In this document: positions 1 through 8,530 of the stretch, piece after piece
Layout: the number at the start of each line of letters is the position of its first letter
How positions within the stretch are numbered: the first letter of the stretch is position 1
DNA from: Gemmatimonadota bacterium
Lineage (GTDB): Bacteria > Gemmatimonadota > Gemmatimonadetes > Gemmatimonadales > GWC2-71-9
DNA: 64,000 nucleotides
Assembly (NCBI GenBank): GCA_027294455.1
Contig: JAPULZ010000164.1
Location: 33,057-97,056 of the forward strand
Direction of reading: 5' to 3'
Made by a program: the position numbers and the translations under genes
Notes under the pieces: generated by a model
Told to the model about the DNA's origin: nothing
Database searches by the model: none
Seen by the model: only the letters and a program-made list of their open reading frames with translations

Positions 1-509
1 TAGCCCTCCGCCAGCTGCATCGCCGGGGCCAGAACCTCTGCGAGGCTCAGCGTGCCGTATTCCGCCAACATCACCAGGAGACCGCCCGGCGTCCCCGGCG
101 TGGGCGCGGCCAACGGCCCACTGCCCGGCGGGTAGTCGAGCCCCCGTTCCCGGAAGAACTCCGGCGTCGCACCGGTCGGCGCCACGCCGAGAGCGTTGAT
201 CCCGATGACCTTGCCGGTGTGCGGATTGTAAATCAGGGCTTGCGTCTCACCGCCCCAACTCAGCACGTCGAACATGGTTGCCGTGGCCGCCAGCATCGCC
301 GCGGCCGCATCCACCGCGTTGCCACCCCGCTGAAACACCCCGGCTCCGGCGGTAGCACCCAGGGGCTTGCCGGTGATCGCGATCCAATGCCGGCCGTGGA
401 GCACCGGCTTCATGGTCCGCTGAGCCGCGGCGTCAGCCGGCCACGACAGCGCGGACGCCAGCAGGCCGAGCAACCCCGTCCGGAAGACGAGTCTCGTGGT
501 GGAGCGCAT
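1..509 (-). CDS. ggt: Gamma-glutamyltransferase, N-terminal part (cut by window edge)
   Basis: The reading frame begins at ATG 509 behind a strong ribosome site (GAGGAGG just upstream) and runs off the left edge with about 169 codons visible. It opens with a hydrophobic export signal (roughly residues 8-27). The mature start then shows the family pattern GGNAVDAA, where the enzyme family begins its substrate fold, followed by WGGE and a Gly/Pro-rich TPGTPGG stretch. These match the large subunit of periplasmic gamma-glutamyltransferases, which cleave glutathione and gamma-glutamyl peptides. The self-cleaving Thr region lies outside the window, so activity cannot be judged. It is divergent from the amidohydrolase gene at 739. 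Confidence 0.85.
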   Translation of the reverse strand, partial: MRSTTRLVFRTGLLGLLASALSWPADAAAQRTMKPVLHGRHWIAITGKPLGATAGAGVFQRGGNAVDAAAAMLAATATMFDVLSWGGETQALIYNPHTGKVIGINALGVAPTGATPEFFRERGLDYPPGSGPLAAPTPGTPGGLLVMLAEYGTLSLAEVLAPAMQLAEG

Positions 510-666
510 GGTTCCTCCTCGCAAAATCGGCAGCCGCCCCGGCCCTGTGGGACACGCGGGACCGCATCAGGAGCGAAAAGTTATATCGCCCGTGGCGAAG
601 ACAGAAGGCGCCTCGGGAACCCGACCAACCTCTTCTGCATTCAATCATCCTTGACCAATATTCATT

Positions 667-696
667 CTCCCGGATCGCCCGCTCCCGGATCGCCCG
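667..696. repeat. Two perfect 15-bp tandem copies
   Basis: The unit CTCCCGGATCGCCCG occurs at 667-681 and again, without change, at 682-696. It lies in the divergent gap between the gamma-glutamyltransferase and amidohydrolase genes, about 43 bases before the amidohydrolase start. It could be replication slippage or a doubled regulator site; the sequence does not decide. Confidence 0.6.
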
Positions 697-738
697 GCCC
701 GTCGTGACAGCGCGCGACCAGCGAAAGGATCGACCGTG

Positions 739-2064
739 ATGTTCTTGCGCAGCGTCCTCTGCTCCACGTTTGGCCTGGTGCTCTGGAATGCGTCGGCGCC
801 GGCCCAACAGCCTGCGCTCCTCATCGAACGGGTTACCCTCATCGATGGCACCGGCCGGGCGCCGGTCAGCGGCGCGTCGGTGCTCGTCGAGGAAGACCGC
901 ATCATCGCGGTCTCCACCGAGACCATCGTGGTGGACGGGGCCGTCACGCGGATCGACGGCCGAGGGAAGTACCTCATTCCCGGCCTCATGGACATGCACG
1001 TCCACCTCAGTGCGGGGCGCGATGGCGGTGTGAATGCCGAACCCGGGGTGCGGGCGCTCCACGGCTTCTTGTACAGCGGCATTACGTCGATCTTTGACGC
1101 GGGGAACGATCCGGATTTCATCCTTGCCTTGCGAGAGCGGGAACGCCGCGGCGCGCTCACCAGTCCCCGCATCTTCGCCACGGGATCCCTGGTCACGGTC
1201 CCCGGCGGACATGGCGGCGGACGCCACGCCACGCTGGTCGAATCGTGGCCCGAGGCCATCCCGCTGCTCGACGCGCACCTCGCGCGGGAACCGGACATGG
1301 TCAAATTGACCTTCGACGAGCACGGCTGGGGAACCCGGCCCCTCATCCCGTTGCTGCCTGTGGAGCTGATGCGACGGGTGGGCGCATATTTCAACGAACA
1401 CGGCATTCGCACGACGGTGCACATCTCCCACGAATACCGCGCGCGGGAGGCCATCGACGCAGGAATCAATACGCTGGCGCACCCGGTGATTCAGGGCCCG
1501 ATCAGCGAGGGGTTCGTCCGGCTCATGGCGACCCGCAAGATCCCGATGGTCTCCACGCTCACCATCGGGGACGGATACAGCCGTCTCGTAGAGCATCCCG
1601 AATTTCTGGACCAGCCCCTCTACCGGGCCGTGTACGAGCCCGAGACGATCGATCTCTTGAGAACGGAGGTCCGCGATCAATACGCGCGGCGAAGCTGGAC
1701 GACGTGGATGAAAGTGATGACGCCGGTGGCGCAGGAAAACCTGCGCCAGATCAACGCGGCCGGTGGCGTGATCGTACTGGGATCGGATCAGTCGAGCGGA
1801 CCCGCCTCCCACCGCGAACTTGAGCTCATCGTGGCCGGCGGCGTCCCGCCGCTGGATGCCATCCGCATCGCCACGCTGCACGCGGCGATCTTTCTCGGAA
1901 AAGAGCGCTATCTGGGATCGATCGAAGCAGGCAAGCTGGCCGACATGGTGCTGCTGAACGCCGATCCGCTCGCCGACATCACCAACGCGGCGCGCATCGA
2001 GCTCGTGATCAAGGGCGGCACCATCATCGACCGGTCGACACTGGATCTGCCTATCAACCGCTAG
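739..2064 (+). CDS. Secreted metal-dependent amidohydrolase
   Basis: A 441-residue amidohydrolase-superfamily enzyme with a short export signal (residues 1-24, ending ASAPAQQ). The HxH metal motif is in MDMHVHL (H87, H89). Later metal or catalytic positions appear in VHISHEY, TLAHPV and LGSDQSSG (late Asp). The C-terminus returns to the typical composite beta domain (GSIEAGKLADMVLLN). This layout is shared by imidazolonepropionase-like and Xaa-Pro dipeptidase-type amidohydrolases that are exported; the substrate is unknown. ATG 739 is preferred because AAAGGA lies nine bases upstream; GTG 736 is the alternative. It stands alone between a divergent gamma-glutamyltransferase and a convergent lipoprotein gene. 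A second secreted amidohydrolase lies at 29561-31192. Confidence 0.85.
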   Translation: MFLRSVLCSTFGLVLWNASAPAQQPALLIERVTLIDGTGRAPVSGASVLVEEDRIIAVSTETIVVDGAVTRIDGRGKYLIPGLMDMHVHLSAGRDGGVNAEPGVRALHGFLYSGITSIFDAGNDPDFILALRERERRGALTSPRIFATGSLVTVPGGHGGGRHATLVESWPEAIPLLDAHLAREPDMVKLTFDEHGWGTRPLIPLLPVELMRRVGAYFNEHGIRTTVHISHEYRAREAIDAGINTLAHPVIQGPISEGFVRLMATRKIPMVSTLTIGDGYSRLVEHPEFLDQPLYRAVYEPETIDLLRTEVRDQYARRSWTTWMKVMTPVAQENLRQINAAGGVIVLGSDQSSGPASHRELELIVAGGVPPLDAIRIATLHAAIFLGKERYLGSIEAGKLADMVLLNADPLADITNAARIELVIKGGTIIDRSTLDLPINR

Positions 2065-2082
2065 GCTATCAAGGGGCCAGTC

Positions 2083-2547
2083 TTAGTTGACGGCTCGCTC
2101 CACCAAGTCGACGATTTCGGCTACGGACATCGTGTAGTATGACGCCTCCCCGGACTCGACGGTTTGGAGCCACGCACCGTACGCGCTGGCGAACCCCACC
2201 GGCGACACCACCTCGTCCTTGAGTTCGAGCACGCTCGCGTCGAGCACGTCTTCGGCAATGGCCACGTGGGGGATGATATCCTGGACGCCCGAGGGTTGGA
2301 ACCGACTCGCAACGGCGACCCGGATGATCTGGATGTGGACGACGGTGGCCGTATCCGCCAGTCGCCCGACCCTTTCGACCAAGACCCGCGACTGGTCCTC
2401 TCCCTCACGGTTCTCATAGCTCCACACTTGCCCGGCCTCGAACCGTGACTCCACTGCGGGTGGCTCGGCCTGCTCGGACGCGCCGACACCGCACGCCGTC
2501 ACGACCACCAGGAGCCCGGGAAAGCACCGCGGAAACGTCTTGCGCAT
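2083..2547 (-). CDS. Small lipoprotein of unknown function
   Basis: A 154-residue protein with a charged start (MRKTF), a hydrophobic segment and a lipobox ending VVTACG, so Cys19 is the likely lipidated residue. The rest is soluble, with a FEAGQVWSYENR stretch and alternating strand-like segments suggesting a compact beta fold. I recognise no catalytic motif and cannot name a family. It converges with the amidohydrolase gene, leaving 18 bases between the stop codons, and is divergent from the beta-barrel gene at 2788. Confidence 0.7.
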   Translation of the reverse strand: MRKTFPRCFPGLLVVVTACGVGASEQAEPPAVESRFEAGQVWSYENREGEDQSRVLVERVGRLADTATVVHIQIIRVAVASRFQPSGVQDIIPHVAIAEDVLDASVLELKDEVVSPVGFASAYGAWLQTVESGEASYYTMSVAEIVDLVERAVN

Positions 2548-2717
2548 AGAATCTCGCCGTTGAGAGTGTCGGAACGATCGAGGAATCCGGCGGCGATCTC
2601 TGTAGTCGGCGTCACCGAGGCAGCCAGGATGCTCCCCCCTACAATGTCTCTCATATCGTTACTTGCCAGTCGGTTACTAGCTGATGCCTCGCCACACCGG
2701 GGATTGGCCACCGCGGC

Positions 2718-2733
2718 TGTGATCTGGATCACA
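2718..2733. promoter_or_regulatory. CRP/FNR-type palindromic operator candidate
   Basis: A perfect 16-base palindrome that reads TGTGA, six bases, TCACA, the classic half-site arrangement bound by CRP/FNR-family regulators. It lies in the divergent gap, about 55 bases before the start at 2788 and 170 bases from the lipoprotein start at 2547. The position suits control of the beta-barrel/lipoprotein pair. No regulator gene is nearby; the call rests on the motif alone. Confidence 0.5.
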
Positions 2734-2787
2734 GGAGGTTCTTGTAGGGCTGGTGTACGATGACCGTCCAGAACACGAGGCCGGTGG

Positions 2788-3393
2788 ATGCATCAAGTAC
2801 CAAGAACCCTTGACGCGAAGGCCCGCGGTGCGCTCGCGGTGGCCATCCTGCTCGCTGCGGCGCCGGCGGCCCTGTCGGCCCAAGATGCGGTTGTGTTGGA
2901 CGGCTTCTGGATCGGCGGTGGCGTGGGCATCGGCTTCGGAGGCGTGAGTTGCACCGTCTGTTCGGCCAGCAGAGAGGACGCCTTGGCGGCCTCGGTGCGG
3001 TTGGGCACCGCGCTCGGGAGCCGCATGCTCGTGGGCTTCGAAGTCAATGGGTGGGCCCGCAGCGAGGACGAGTTCGATTTTCGCCTGGGCGCGCTGTCGG
3101 CCGTGGTGTTTTTTTATCCGTCCAGCCGCGCGTCCGGCACCTGGTACATCAAGACCGGCATCGGGGCCGTGGCATATGAGGTGTCTGCCGTCGACGAAGA
3201 ATCCATCACGGCCCGGGGAGCCAGCGGGCAATTCGAAATCGGCCGTTCGGTGGGGATCGGCTCCAAGCTGGTGCTGTCCCCGTTCGTCAACTTCATCGGT
3301 TCCGTGGGCGCCAACTTGAAGTCGGGCAACGAAGTCCTCACGTCGGCCAGCATTACTCTCCTACAGTTCGGCGTCGGGCTGACGTATCACTAA
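2788..3393 (+). CDS. Outer-membrane beta-barrel protein
   Basis: A 201-residue protein with an export signal (basic start, hydrophobic core, LSAQDA cleavage region near residue 31). It then alternates amphipathic strands typical of small OmpA/OmpW-like barrels: WIGGGVGIGFGG, RMLVGFEVNGWA, WYIKTGIGAVAYEV, LVLSPFVNFIGSVG and a final strand LLQFGVGLTYH ending in a polar/aromatic residue. A CTVCS pair after the first strand could form a disulphide. GAGG seven bases before ATG 2788 serves as ribosome site. The lipoprotein gene follows after 11 bases, so the two are probably one transcript. Function unknown; probably a structural or sensing envelope protein. Confidence 0.7.
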   Translation: MHQVPRTLDAKARGALAVAILLAAAPAALSAQDAVVLDGFWIGGGVGIGFGGVSCTVCSASREDALAASVRLGTALGSRMLVGFEVNGWARSEDEFDFRLGALSAVVFFYPSSRASGTWYIKTGIGAVAYEVSAVDEESITARGASGQFEIGRSVGIGSKLVLSPFVNFIGSVGANLKSGNEVLTSASITLLQFGVGLTYH

Positions 3394-3404
3394 CGGAGCA
3401 AGTT

Positions 3405-4628
3405 ATGGTGATGATCGGACATGCGACTCGAACTGCCGCGGTAGTCGGATTGATCGGCACGGCCATCCTGGCCTGCGGTGACGGCGTGCTAGCACCCGAG
3501 GACGCGCCACAAGGTCCCAGCGGCGCGTTCGGTGTCTGGGCGCCGGGCCCCGACGACACGTGCACCGCCGAAATTCACGACCGCTACGCGGTGCTGGGGC
3601 CCGACGGCAAGCTATATCCCACGTGGCACCCGGCCGTCGACCCCGAGTCCGATTGTACGTTCGGCCACGAGCATGGACGAAATCCCGAAGGCTCCGACCT
3701 GTTCGGGGAGGTCGGCCATATCCCGTTCGGCTACGCCGGTGACGTCGCCGGTTTTGTTGCGCCGCATGTGGGACACAAGGTCGAGTGGGAAAACAACGTG
3801 CCCATGTCGTTCGACGGGGTGGGCGATGCCATCTTCGCGTCGGAGTGCGACCTCCTCGTGGAACTGCACCAAGGCTCCGCGGGAAGCGGGTCGTTCACCA
3901 ACCCACACCACGAGCTCGTGTACCACGCCCACTGCGACGACGGCATCGAGCTACACCTCACACTGGTGAGCACCATCGGGACAGGGGGCGAATTCACTCG
4001 TTCGTGCAGCGACGGCAGTGCCGCCGTCGTACTCTCGGAACCCTTCATCAACGGCGGGGGACGGCGTCGCATTCCGGATCGCACCTGCGTCGACCGCCAC
4101 ATCTTGGTGCCGGAAGGCGAGCGGTCGGACTACCGGTCCGGGCTGCGAGAGAGCTGGCAGATGTCAGAGAGCATTCGCACCGAGGACGGGCATCGACTGG
4201 CCAGCGTGGGACCGTACTTCAACGTGTTCAATCCCAGCCGCTTCCACGACCCCGCATCCCCCGACGGCATCGGCCGGCCGATGGACGTGTGCTACGAAGT
4301 CACGGTCACAGGGGCACGCGCTCGCGGCGGAATCTGTGCCGAAGCAACCGACAGCGGCCGCGTGCTGGACATCGCGTGGAACGACCCCCGGTCGCTCTTC
4401 GACGGCACTGAGCGCGACGTCGACATCAACCGCATCCGCATCACCAATGCCGACGGCCCGGGGTTCTGGTATACCGATGCGTTCGGCAAGAACGGCCGGC
4501 CGGAACCGTTCGAGGGGTCCATCCGGCAGATCATCGCCCGCATCGACAATGCCGGCGTGGCGCCAAACGGACCGAGCATCGGCCGCGAGCGGAGTTACCG
4601 GGATACGGGGGTACACCCGCCCAACTGA
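3405..4628 (+). CDS. Lipoprotein of unknown function, His/Cys-rich
   Basis: A 407-residue protein starting at ATG 3405 with GGAG six bases upstream. The signal ends in a lipobox (ILACGDG, Cys24). The body is unusually rich in His, Cys and Asp: CTAEIHDRY, YPTWHPAVDP, CTFGHEHGRNP, HQGSAGSG, NPHHELVYHAHCDDG and CYEVTV. These clusters suggest disulphides and one or more metal sites. No family is recognised with confidence; the second half resembles lectin- or hydrolase-like beta proteins only in composition. It follows the beta-barrel gene after 11 bases and converges on the PfpI gene with 9 bases between stops. Confidence 0.7.
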   Translation: MVMIGHATRTAAVVGLIGTAILACGDGVLAPEDAPQGPSGAFGVWAPGPDDTCTAEIHDRYAVLGPDGKLYPTWHPAVDPESDCTFGHEHGRNPEGSDLFGEVGHIPFGYAGDVAGFVAPHVGHKVEWENNVPMSFDGVGDAIFASECDLLVELHQGSAGSGSFTNPHHELVYHAHCDDGIELHLTLVSTIGTGGEFTRSCSDGSAAVVLSEPFINGGGRRRIPDRTCVDRHILVPEGERSDYRSGLRESWQMSESIRTEDGHRLASVGPYFNVFNPSRFHDPASPDGIGRPMDVCYEVTVTGARARGGICAEATDSGRVLDIAWNDPRSLFDGTERDVDINRIRITNADGPGFWYTDAFGKNGRPEPFEGSIRQIIARIDNAGVAPNGPSIGRERSYRDTGVHPPN

Positions 4629-4637
4629 GACGGGCGG

Positions 4638-5249
4638 TCAGATCGGGCTGCGGGGGTAGTCGATGTAGCGCGCGGTTTCTTCAGCCACCTCGCGCCCGAA
4701 GGTCTCCTCGACGACCGCGAACGCCATGTCGATCCCGGCGGAGACACCGGCGGAGGTCACGATCTCATCCACGACGACCCGCCGATCGCGCACGACAGTG
4801 ATGGTCGGATCGATCCCTCGCAACACGTCCAGCGCGCCCCAATGCGTCGTGGCCCGGCGCCCCTGCAGAAGCCCGGCCCGCGCGAGGAGCAACGACCCGG
4901 TGCAGACGGACGTAGTCTTGCGCGCCGACTCCGCCACCCTCCTGATCCACTCCAGCGTCGGCTCGTCGTCCAGCAGCCGTCGCGTGCCGAATCCACCGGA
5001 AACGACCAGCAGATCGATGTGGGGCGCACCGGCGAAATCGCAGTGCGGCGTCACGCGCAGCCCACCGGTCGCCACGACGGTTTCCGGTGACCGGGCCACC
5101 GTGAACACGTGAAACGGAGCGGTGTCCTCCGAGCGGCGCGACTCTACCCCTGCCTCGAGGCGAGTGCGGGAAAACACTTCGAACGGGCCCGCGAAATCGA
5201 GAACCTCGACATCGTCGAAGAGGAGGATTCCGACGTTGAGTTTTTCCAC
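4638..5249 (-). CDS. DJ-1/PfpI family protein (glutamine amidotransferase-like)
   Basis: A 203-residue class-I glutamine-amidotransferase-like fold. VGILLFDDVEVLDFAGPFEVF at the start is the hallmark of the AraC-N-terminal/isonitrile-hydratase branch. The nucleophile elbow is SVCTGS (Cys116), followed by THWG (His136), the expected partner. There is no C-terminal DNA-binding domain, so it is a stand-alone enzyme or chaperone-like protein rather than a regulator. The start is GTG 5249 with AGAGGG six bases upstream. It is the last gene of the minus-strand run after phosphomannomutase, 75 bases beyond the small gene at 5325. Substrate unknown. Confidence 0.85.
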   Translation of the reverse strand: MEKLNVGILLFDDVEVLDFAGPFEVFSRTRLEAGVESRRSEDTAPFHVFTVARSPETVVATGGLRVTPHCDFAGAPHIDLLVVSGGFGTRRLLDDEPTLEWIRRVAESARKTTSVCTGSLLLARAGLLQGRRATTHWGALDVLRGIDPTITVVRDRRVVVDEIVTSAGVSAGIDMAFAVVEETFGREVAEETARYIDYPRSPI

Positions 5250-5324
5250 GTGACGCCCTCTTTCACGGCGATGACCGGGGTGATGGCGACCAGAGTGGCC
5301 TTCTCGCTCACGGTAGGGACCCTA

Positions 5325-5597
5325 CTAGCGGACGCCTTTGGCCGACAACTCTACCAGGTCGCCGGATCGGAAGCGGCGGCGGTCGGCGATATCACGGAGG
5401 ACGAACGCGATCACATGTTCCGTGGGTTCCGCCGTCAACATGGTTGGTTGCCGCAGCCAAGGCGACACCGCGATGCCCCCGAGACGCAAACCGGGACCAA
5501 ACCGCAGGTCCCCGGGGCCCATCTGGCGCCCGAGAACGACGCCCATGTTCCCGACCGCGAACGTTCGTTCGATCTTGAAGAGTGTCTCGTTTTTCAA
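5325..5597 (-). CDS. Small protein resembling elongation-factor domain 2
   Basis: A 90-residue frame that begins at TTG 5597, whose last two bases form part of the TGA stop of phosphomannomutase (TTGA overlap), implying translational coupling. Start FKIERTF, then GVVLGRQ, and the ending HVIAFVLRDIADRRRFRSGDLVEL follow the order of the beta barrel in translational GTPase domain 2 (FxIxxxF, GxVxxGxV, GxxLRGI, xxGxVL). No GTPase domain is present. A longer in-frame start exists at 5747 but lies inside phosphomannomutase. The resemblance is by eye; the gene is easy to miss because of its TTG start. Function unknown. Confidence 0.6.
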   Translation of the reverse strand: MKNETLFKIERTFAVGNMGVVLGRQMGPGDLRFGPGLRLGGIAVSPWLRQPTMLTAEPTEHVIAFVLRDIADRRRFRSGDLVELSAKGVR

Positions 5598-6988
5598 TGT
5601 TCGCCTTCCGCTTCTTCCCGGCCAATACCTTTCCCCCGCAGCCAATCCTCCACCTCGTCGCGGTAGCTCTTGAGCAGATCGGCCGAGGACGCTTCGAACC
5701 GCATCACGAGCACCGCCTGTGTGTTGGAAGCCCGTACGAGCCCCCACCCTTCCGGGAACGTGATCCGGACTCCGTCCATCTCGGAAACGGAATACCGGGA
5801 GCGGAAATGTTCGGTTGCCTGCTCGACGATGGCGAACTTCCGGGCGTCGGGGCAGTCCAGGCGTATTTCAGGCGTTGAGCAACGCACCGGGAGCGAGGAG
5901 AGCATCGCCGACAGGGGTTCGTCCTGCCCTGCCACGAAGTCGAGGAGGCGCGCCGCCGCGAACAGGGCGTCGTCGAAACCGTAATAATCCCCGCCGAAGA
6001 ACATGTGGCCGCTCATCTCTCCCGCGAGCGGCGCATCGAGTTCCTTCATTCTCGCCTTGATGAGTGAATGTCCCGTCTTCCACATTTCAGGCACAAGGCC
6101 GGACCGCACGAGATCGATGGACAACGCGTCCGAGCACTTGACGTCGAAGATGACGGGATGGCCTTTTCCCATGCGCGCCGCGAGGTCGCGGCCGAACAGC
6201 GCGAGCAGATGATCGCCGAAGATGACGTTGCCCTGCTCGTCAACCACGCCGATGCGGTCCGCGTCTCCGTCGAACGCGATGCCGAGGGCGGCCTTCGTGC
6301 GGCGGACCGCTTCCTGCAGATCACGCAGGTTCTCCAGCACCGTGGGGTCCGGGTGGTGATTCGGAAACGTGCCGTCCGACTCGCAAAAGAGCGGCACGAC
6401 CTCGGCGCCGAGCCGGGACAGAATCGACTCGGCCACCAGGCTTCCCACCCCATTGCCACAGTCCACGACGACCCGTACCGACTTCTTCAGTGGGCCGTTG
6501 CGCTCGAGAATGGCCGTGGCATACTTCTCCAGCACGGTGGTGTCGACGCCGAGACTCCCGGCGCCGTCGTCGGTTTCCGCTTCGACGATCAGCCGGCGCA
6601 ATTCCTGGATATCGCTTCCGTGCAGCGTGGCGCCAGCCACGACCATCTTGAAACCGTTGAATTCGGGCGGATTGTGGGAACCGGTTACCTGCAGACCGCC
6701 ATCGACGTCGAGCTCGTGCAGCGCGAGGTAGAGAGCCGGGGTCGGCAACATGCCGACGTCGATGGCGTGGGCGCCGGCGGCAGCCATCCCGTCCCGCACG
6801 GCCTGGGCCAACCCCTCCCCACTGGGACGGTTATCCCGCCCCACGGCCAAACGCGCGGGCCGGCCGAGCCGGCGGCGGGCATGGGTGGCCACGGCCCGGC
6901 CGATCGCATGCGCAACCTGCACATCGATCTGCTCGCCAATCACGCCCCGGATATCGTATTGACGGAAAATGGCTTCGGGGACGTTCAT
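5594..6988 (-). CDS. Phosphomannomutase / phosphoglucomutase
   Basis: A 464-residue alpha-D-phosphohexomutase, close to the usual 450-465 residues of the AlgC/ManB type. The phosphoserine loop is VTGSHNP (Ser104), the metal loop FDGDADRIG (around residue 240), the sugar-binding loop GEMSGHMFF (around residue 325), and the C-terminal phosphate-binding loop ends VRASNTQ. It interconverts mannose-6-P and mannose-1-P, or the glucose equivalents, for surface polysaccharide. It starts at ATG 6988, seven bases after the nuoN stop, so it is probably read from the nuo transcript. Confidence 0.92.
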   Translation of the reverse strand: MNVPEAIFRQYDIRGVIGEQIDVQVAHAIGRAVATHARRRLGRPARLAVGRDNRPSGEGLAQAVRDGMAAAGAHAIDVGMLPTPALYLALHELDVDGGLQVTGSHNPPEFNGFKMVVAGATLHGSDIQELRRLIVEAETDDGAGSLGVDTTVLEKYATAILERNGPLKKSVRVVVDCGNGVGSLVAESILSRLGAEVVPLFCESDGTFPNHHPDPTVLENLRDLQEAVRRTKAALGIAFDGDADRIGVVDEQGNVIFGDHLLALFGRDLAARMGKGHPVIFDVKCSDALSIDLVRSGLVPEMWKTGHSLIKARMKELDAPLAGEMSGHMFFGGDYYGFDDALFAAARLLDFVAGQDEPLSAMLSSLPVRCSTPEIRLDCPDARKFAIVEQATEHFRSRYSVSEMDGVRITFPEGWGLVRASNTQAVLVMRFEASSADLLKSYRDEVEDWLRGKGIGREEAEGEH

Positions 6989-6995
6989 CTGGCGC

Positions 6996-8525
6996 TCAGC
7001 GAACGACGGTGGTGTCGACCGGCTCGGAGAGGGTGAACTGCACCGCCGGTTTGAGGTTGACGCTGCTCGATCGGGACAGCTCCATCAAACGTCCCGGAAA
7101 GACCCCGAACACCAGGAGCAGCGAGGCGGCGGCGCCGATGACCCAGCGGGTCGCCCCGACGGCCACGCTGCCCCGATGAGCCTCTTCGGTGGCCAAGGGC
7201 TGCATGTACATCTGCATGATGACCGGTAGGTAGTAGCCGGCGGACACGACGCTGGCCAGCACCAGGATCACGGCCAGGCTCCACTGATCCGCCTCGATAG
7301 CCGATGACAGCACGTACCACTTGCCGATGAAGCCGGCCGTCCCGGGAAACCCCAGCAACGAGAGCATGAACACCGCCATGGCGAATGCCATCCACGGACG
7401 CCGCGACGCGAGGCCCGCGAAATCGTCGATCCGCAGATCGCGCTCTCCGTCGCGCCCCACCACCGTGAGCACCCCGAACGCGCCGAGAGTCGTCAGCGTG
7501 TACGCGAAGGCATAAAACAGATAGGCGGCCGCCCCACTCTCCGTGCCGCTGACCACCGCGGTGAGCAGGTAGCCAGCATGGCCGATCGAGCTGTACGCCA
7601 GCATGCGTTTGATGCGACGCTGCGCCAGAGCCATCAGATTGCCGCCGAACATCGTGACCGCCGCCAGCCACCACACCGCGTTCTGCCAGGCCCCGATACT
7701 GTCCCCCAAAGCATGCACCATCACCCGCAGCAGGGCCGCGAAGGCGGCGGCCTTCACCGTCGCCGCCATGAACCCCGTGATCGGCGTGGGTGCGCCGTCG
7801 TACACGTCGGGCGCCCACATGTGAAACGGCACGGCGGCCACCTTGAACGCAAAGCCGATTAGGAACAGGCCGATTCCCGCGAGCAGCATCCCGTTCGACT
7901 GGAGCCCCAGCGTGCCCGACCGGATGTCGATCATCGTGAGGTTGGTGGTGCCCGCCGCCCCGTAGATGAGGGCGATCCCGTAGATGACGAATCCCGAGGC
8001 GAACGCACCCAGCAGGAAATACTTGAGCGCGGCCTCCGCCCCGAAAACGCTCCTCCGGTTGATGCCGGCCAGCACATACATGCACACCGACATGATCTCG
8101 AGCCCGAGGAACAGGACGATCAGGTCGGCGGCGGCGGCCATGACCATCATCCCAATGGTCGCGAACACGATCAGCAGGTAGTACTCCGGCGTCAGGATCC
8201 GCTCGCGGCCGACGTAGCTCAGCGACAGCAAGACCGTGAGAATCGCTCCGAGCAAGAAGATGGTGGACGACGCATAGCGGAATCCGTCGAGGGTCACCAT
8301 CTGAGCCACGCCATCCGGCCGCGCGCCATTGGCCCACAGCCAGAACAGCGCGAACGTGGCGGTGACCAATCCCGCCAGCGCGAGCTGACCCGCGAACCGC
8401 TGATCGTCCTCACCGCTGTGCCGCCAGCCCGCGGCCAGCATGAGCACCAGGGCCCACACCGTGAGCACGATCTCCGGCAGCAGCGCCCACGACCATCCGG
8501 CGGGCGTCGACAGGTTGACGACCAT
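6996..8525 (-). CDS. nuoN: NADH-quinone oxidoreductase subunit N
   Basis: A 509-residue antiporter-like membrane subunit of complex I with many hydrophobic helices. Family marks include FLGLEIMSVCMYVLAG, PFHMWAPDVYDGAPTPITGF with conserved charged and Pro residues, and a late GFPGTAGFIGKWY. ATG 8525 gives the expected N-terminus (VVNLSTPAGW); an earlier in-frame start at 8708 would lie inside nuoM. It is one of the three proton-pumping subunits, together with L and M. It begins 5 bases after the nuoM stop and is followed by phosphomannomutase after 7 bases. Confidence 0.95.
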   Translation of the reverse strand: MVVNLSTPAGWSWALLPEIVLTVWALVLMLAAGWRHSGEDDQRFAGQLALAGLVTATFALFWLWANGARPDGVAQMVTLDGFRYASSTIFLLGAILTVLLSLSYVGRERILTPEYYLLIVFATIGMMVMAAAADLIVLFLGLEIMSVCMYVLAGINRRSVFGAEAALKYFLLGAFASGFVIYGIALIYGAAGTTNLTMIDIRSGTLGLQSNGMLLAGIGLFLIGFAFKVAAVPFHMWAPDVYDGAPTPITGFMAATVKAAAFAALLRVMVHALGDSIGAWQNAVWWLAAVTMFGGNLMALAQRRIKRMLAYSSIGHAGYLLTAVVSGTESGAAAYLFYAFAYTLTTLGAFGVLTVVGRDGERDLRIDDFAGLASRRPWMAFAMAVFMLSLLGFPGTAGFIGKWYVLSSAIEADQWSLAVILVLASVVSAGYYLPVIMQMYMQPLATEEAHRGSVAVGATRWVIGAAASLLLVFGVFPGRLMELSRSSSVNLKPAVQFTLSEPVDTTVVR

Positions 8526-8530
8526 GTCCA

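Noticed and set aside
433..1881. Long minus-strand open frame
   Set aside because: It is antisense to the amidohydrolase, shows no family motif, and its composition (Arg, His, Gly, Asp) is typical of GC-rich shadow frames.
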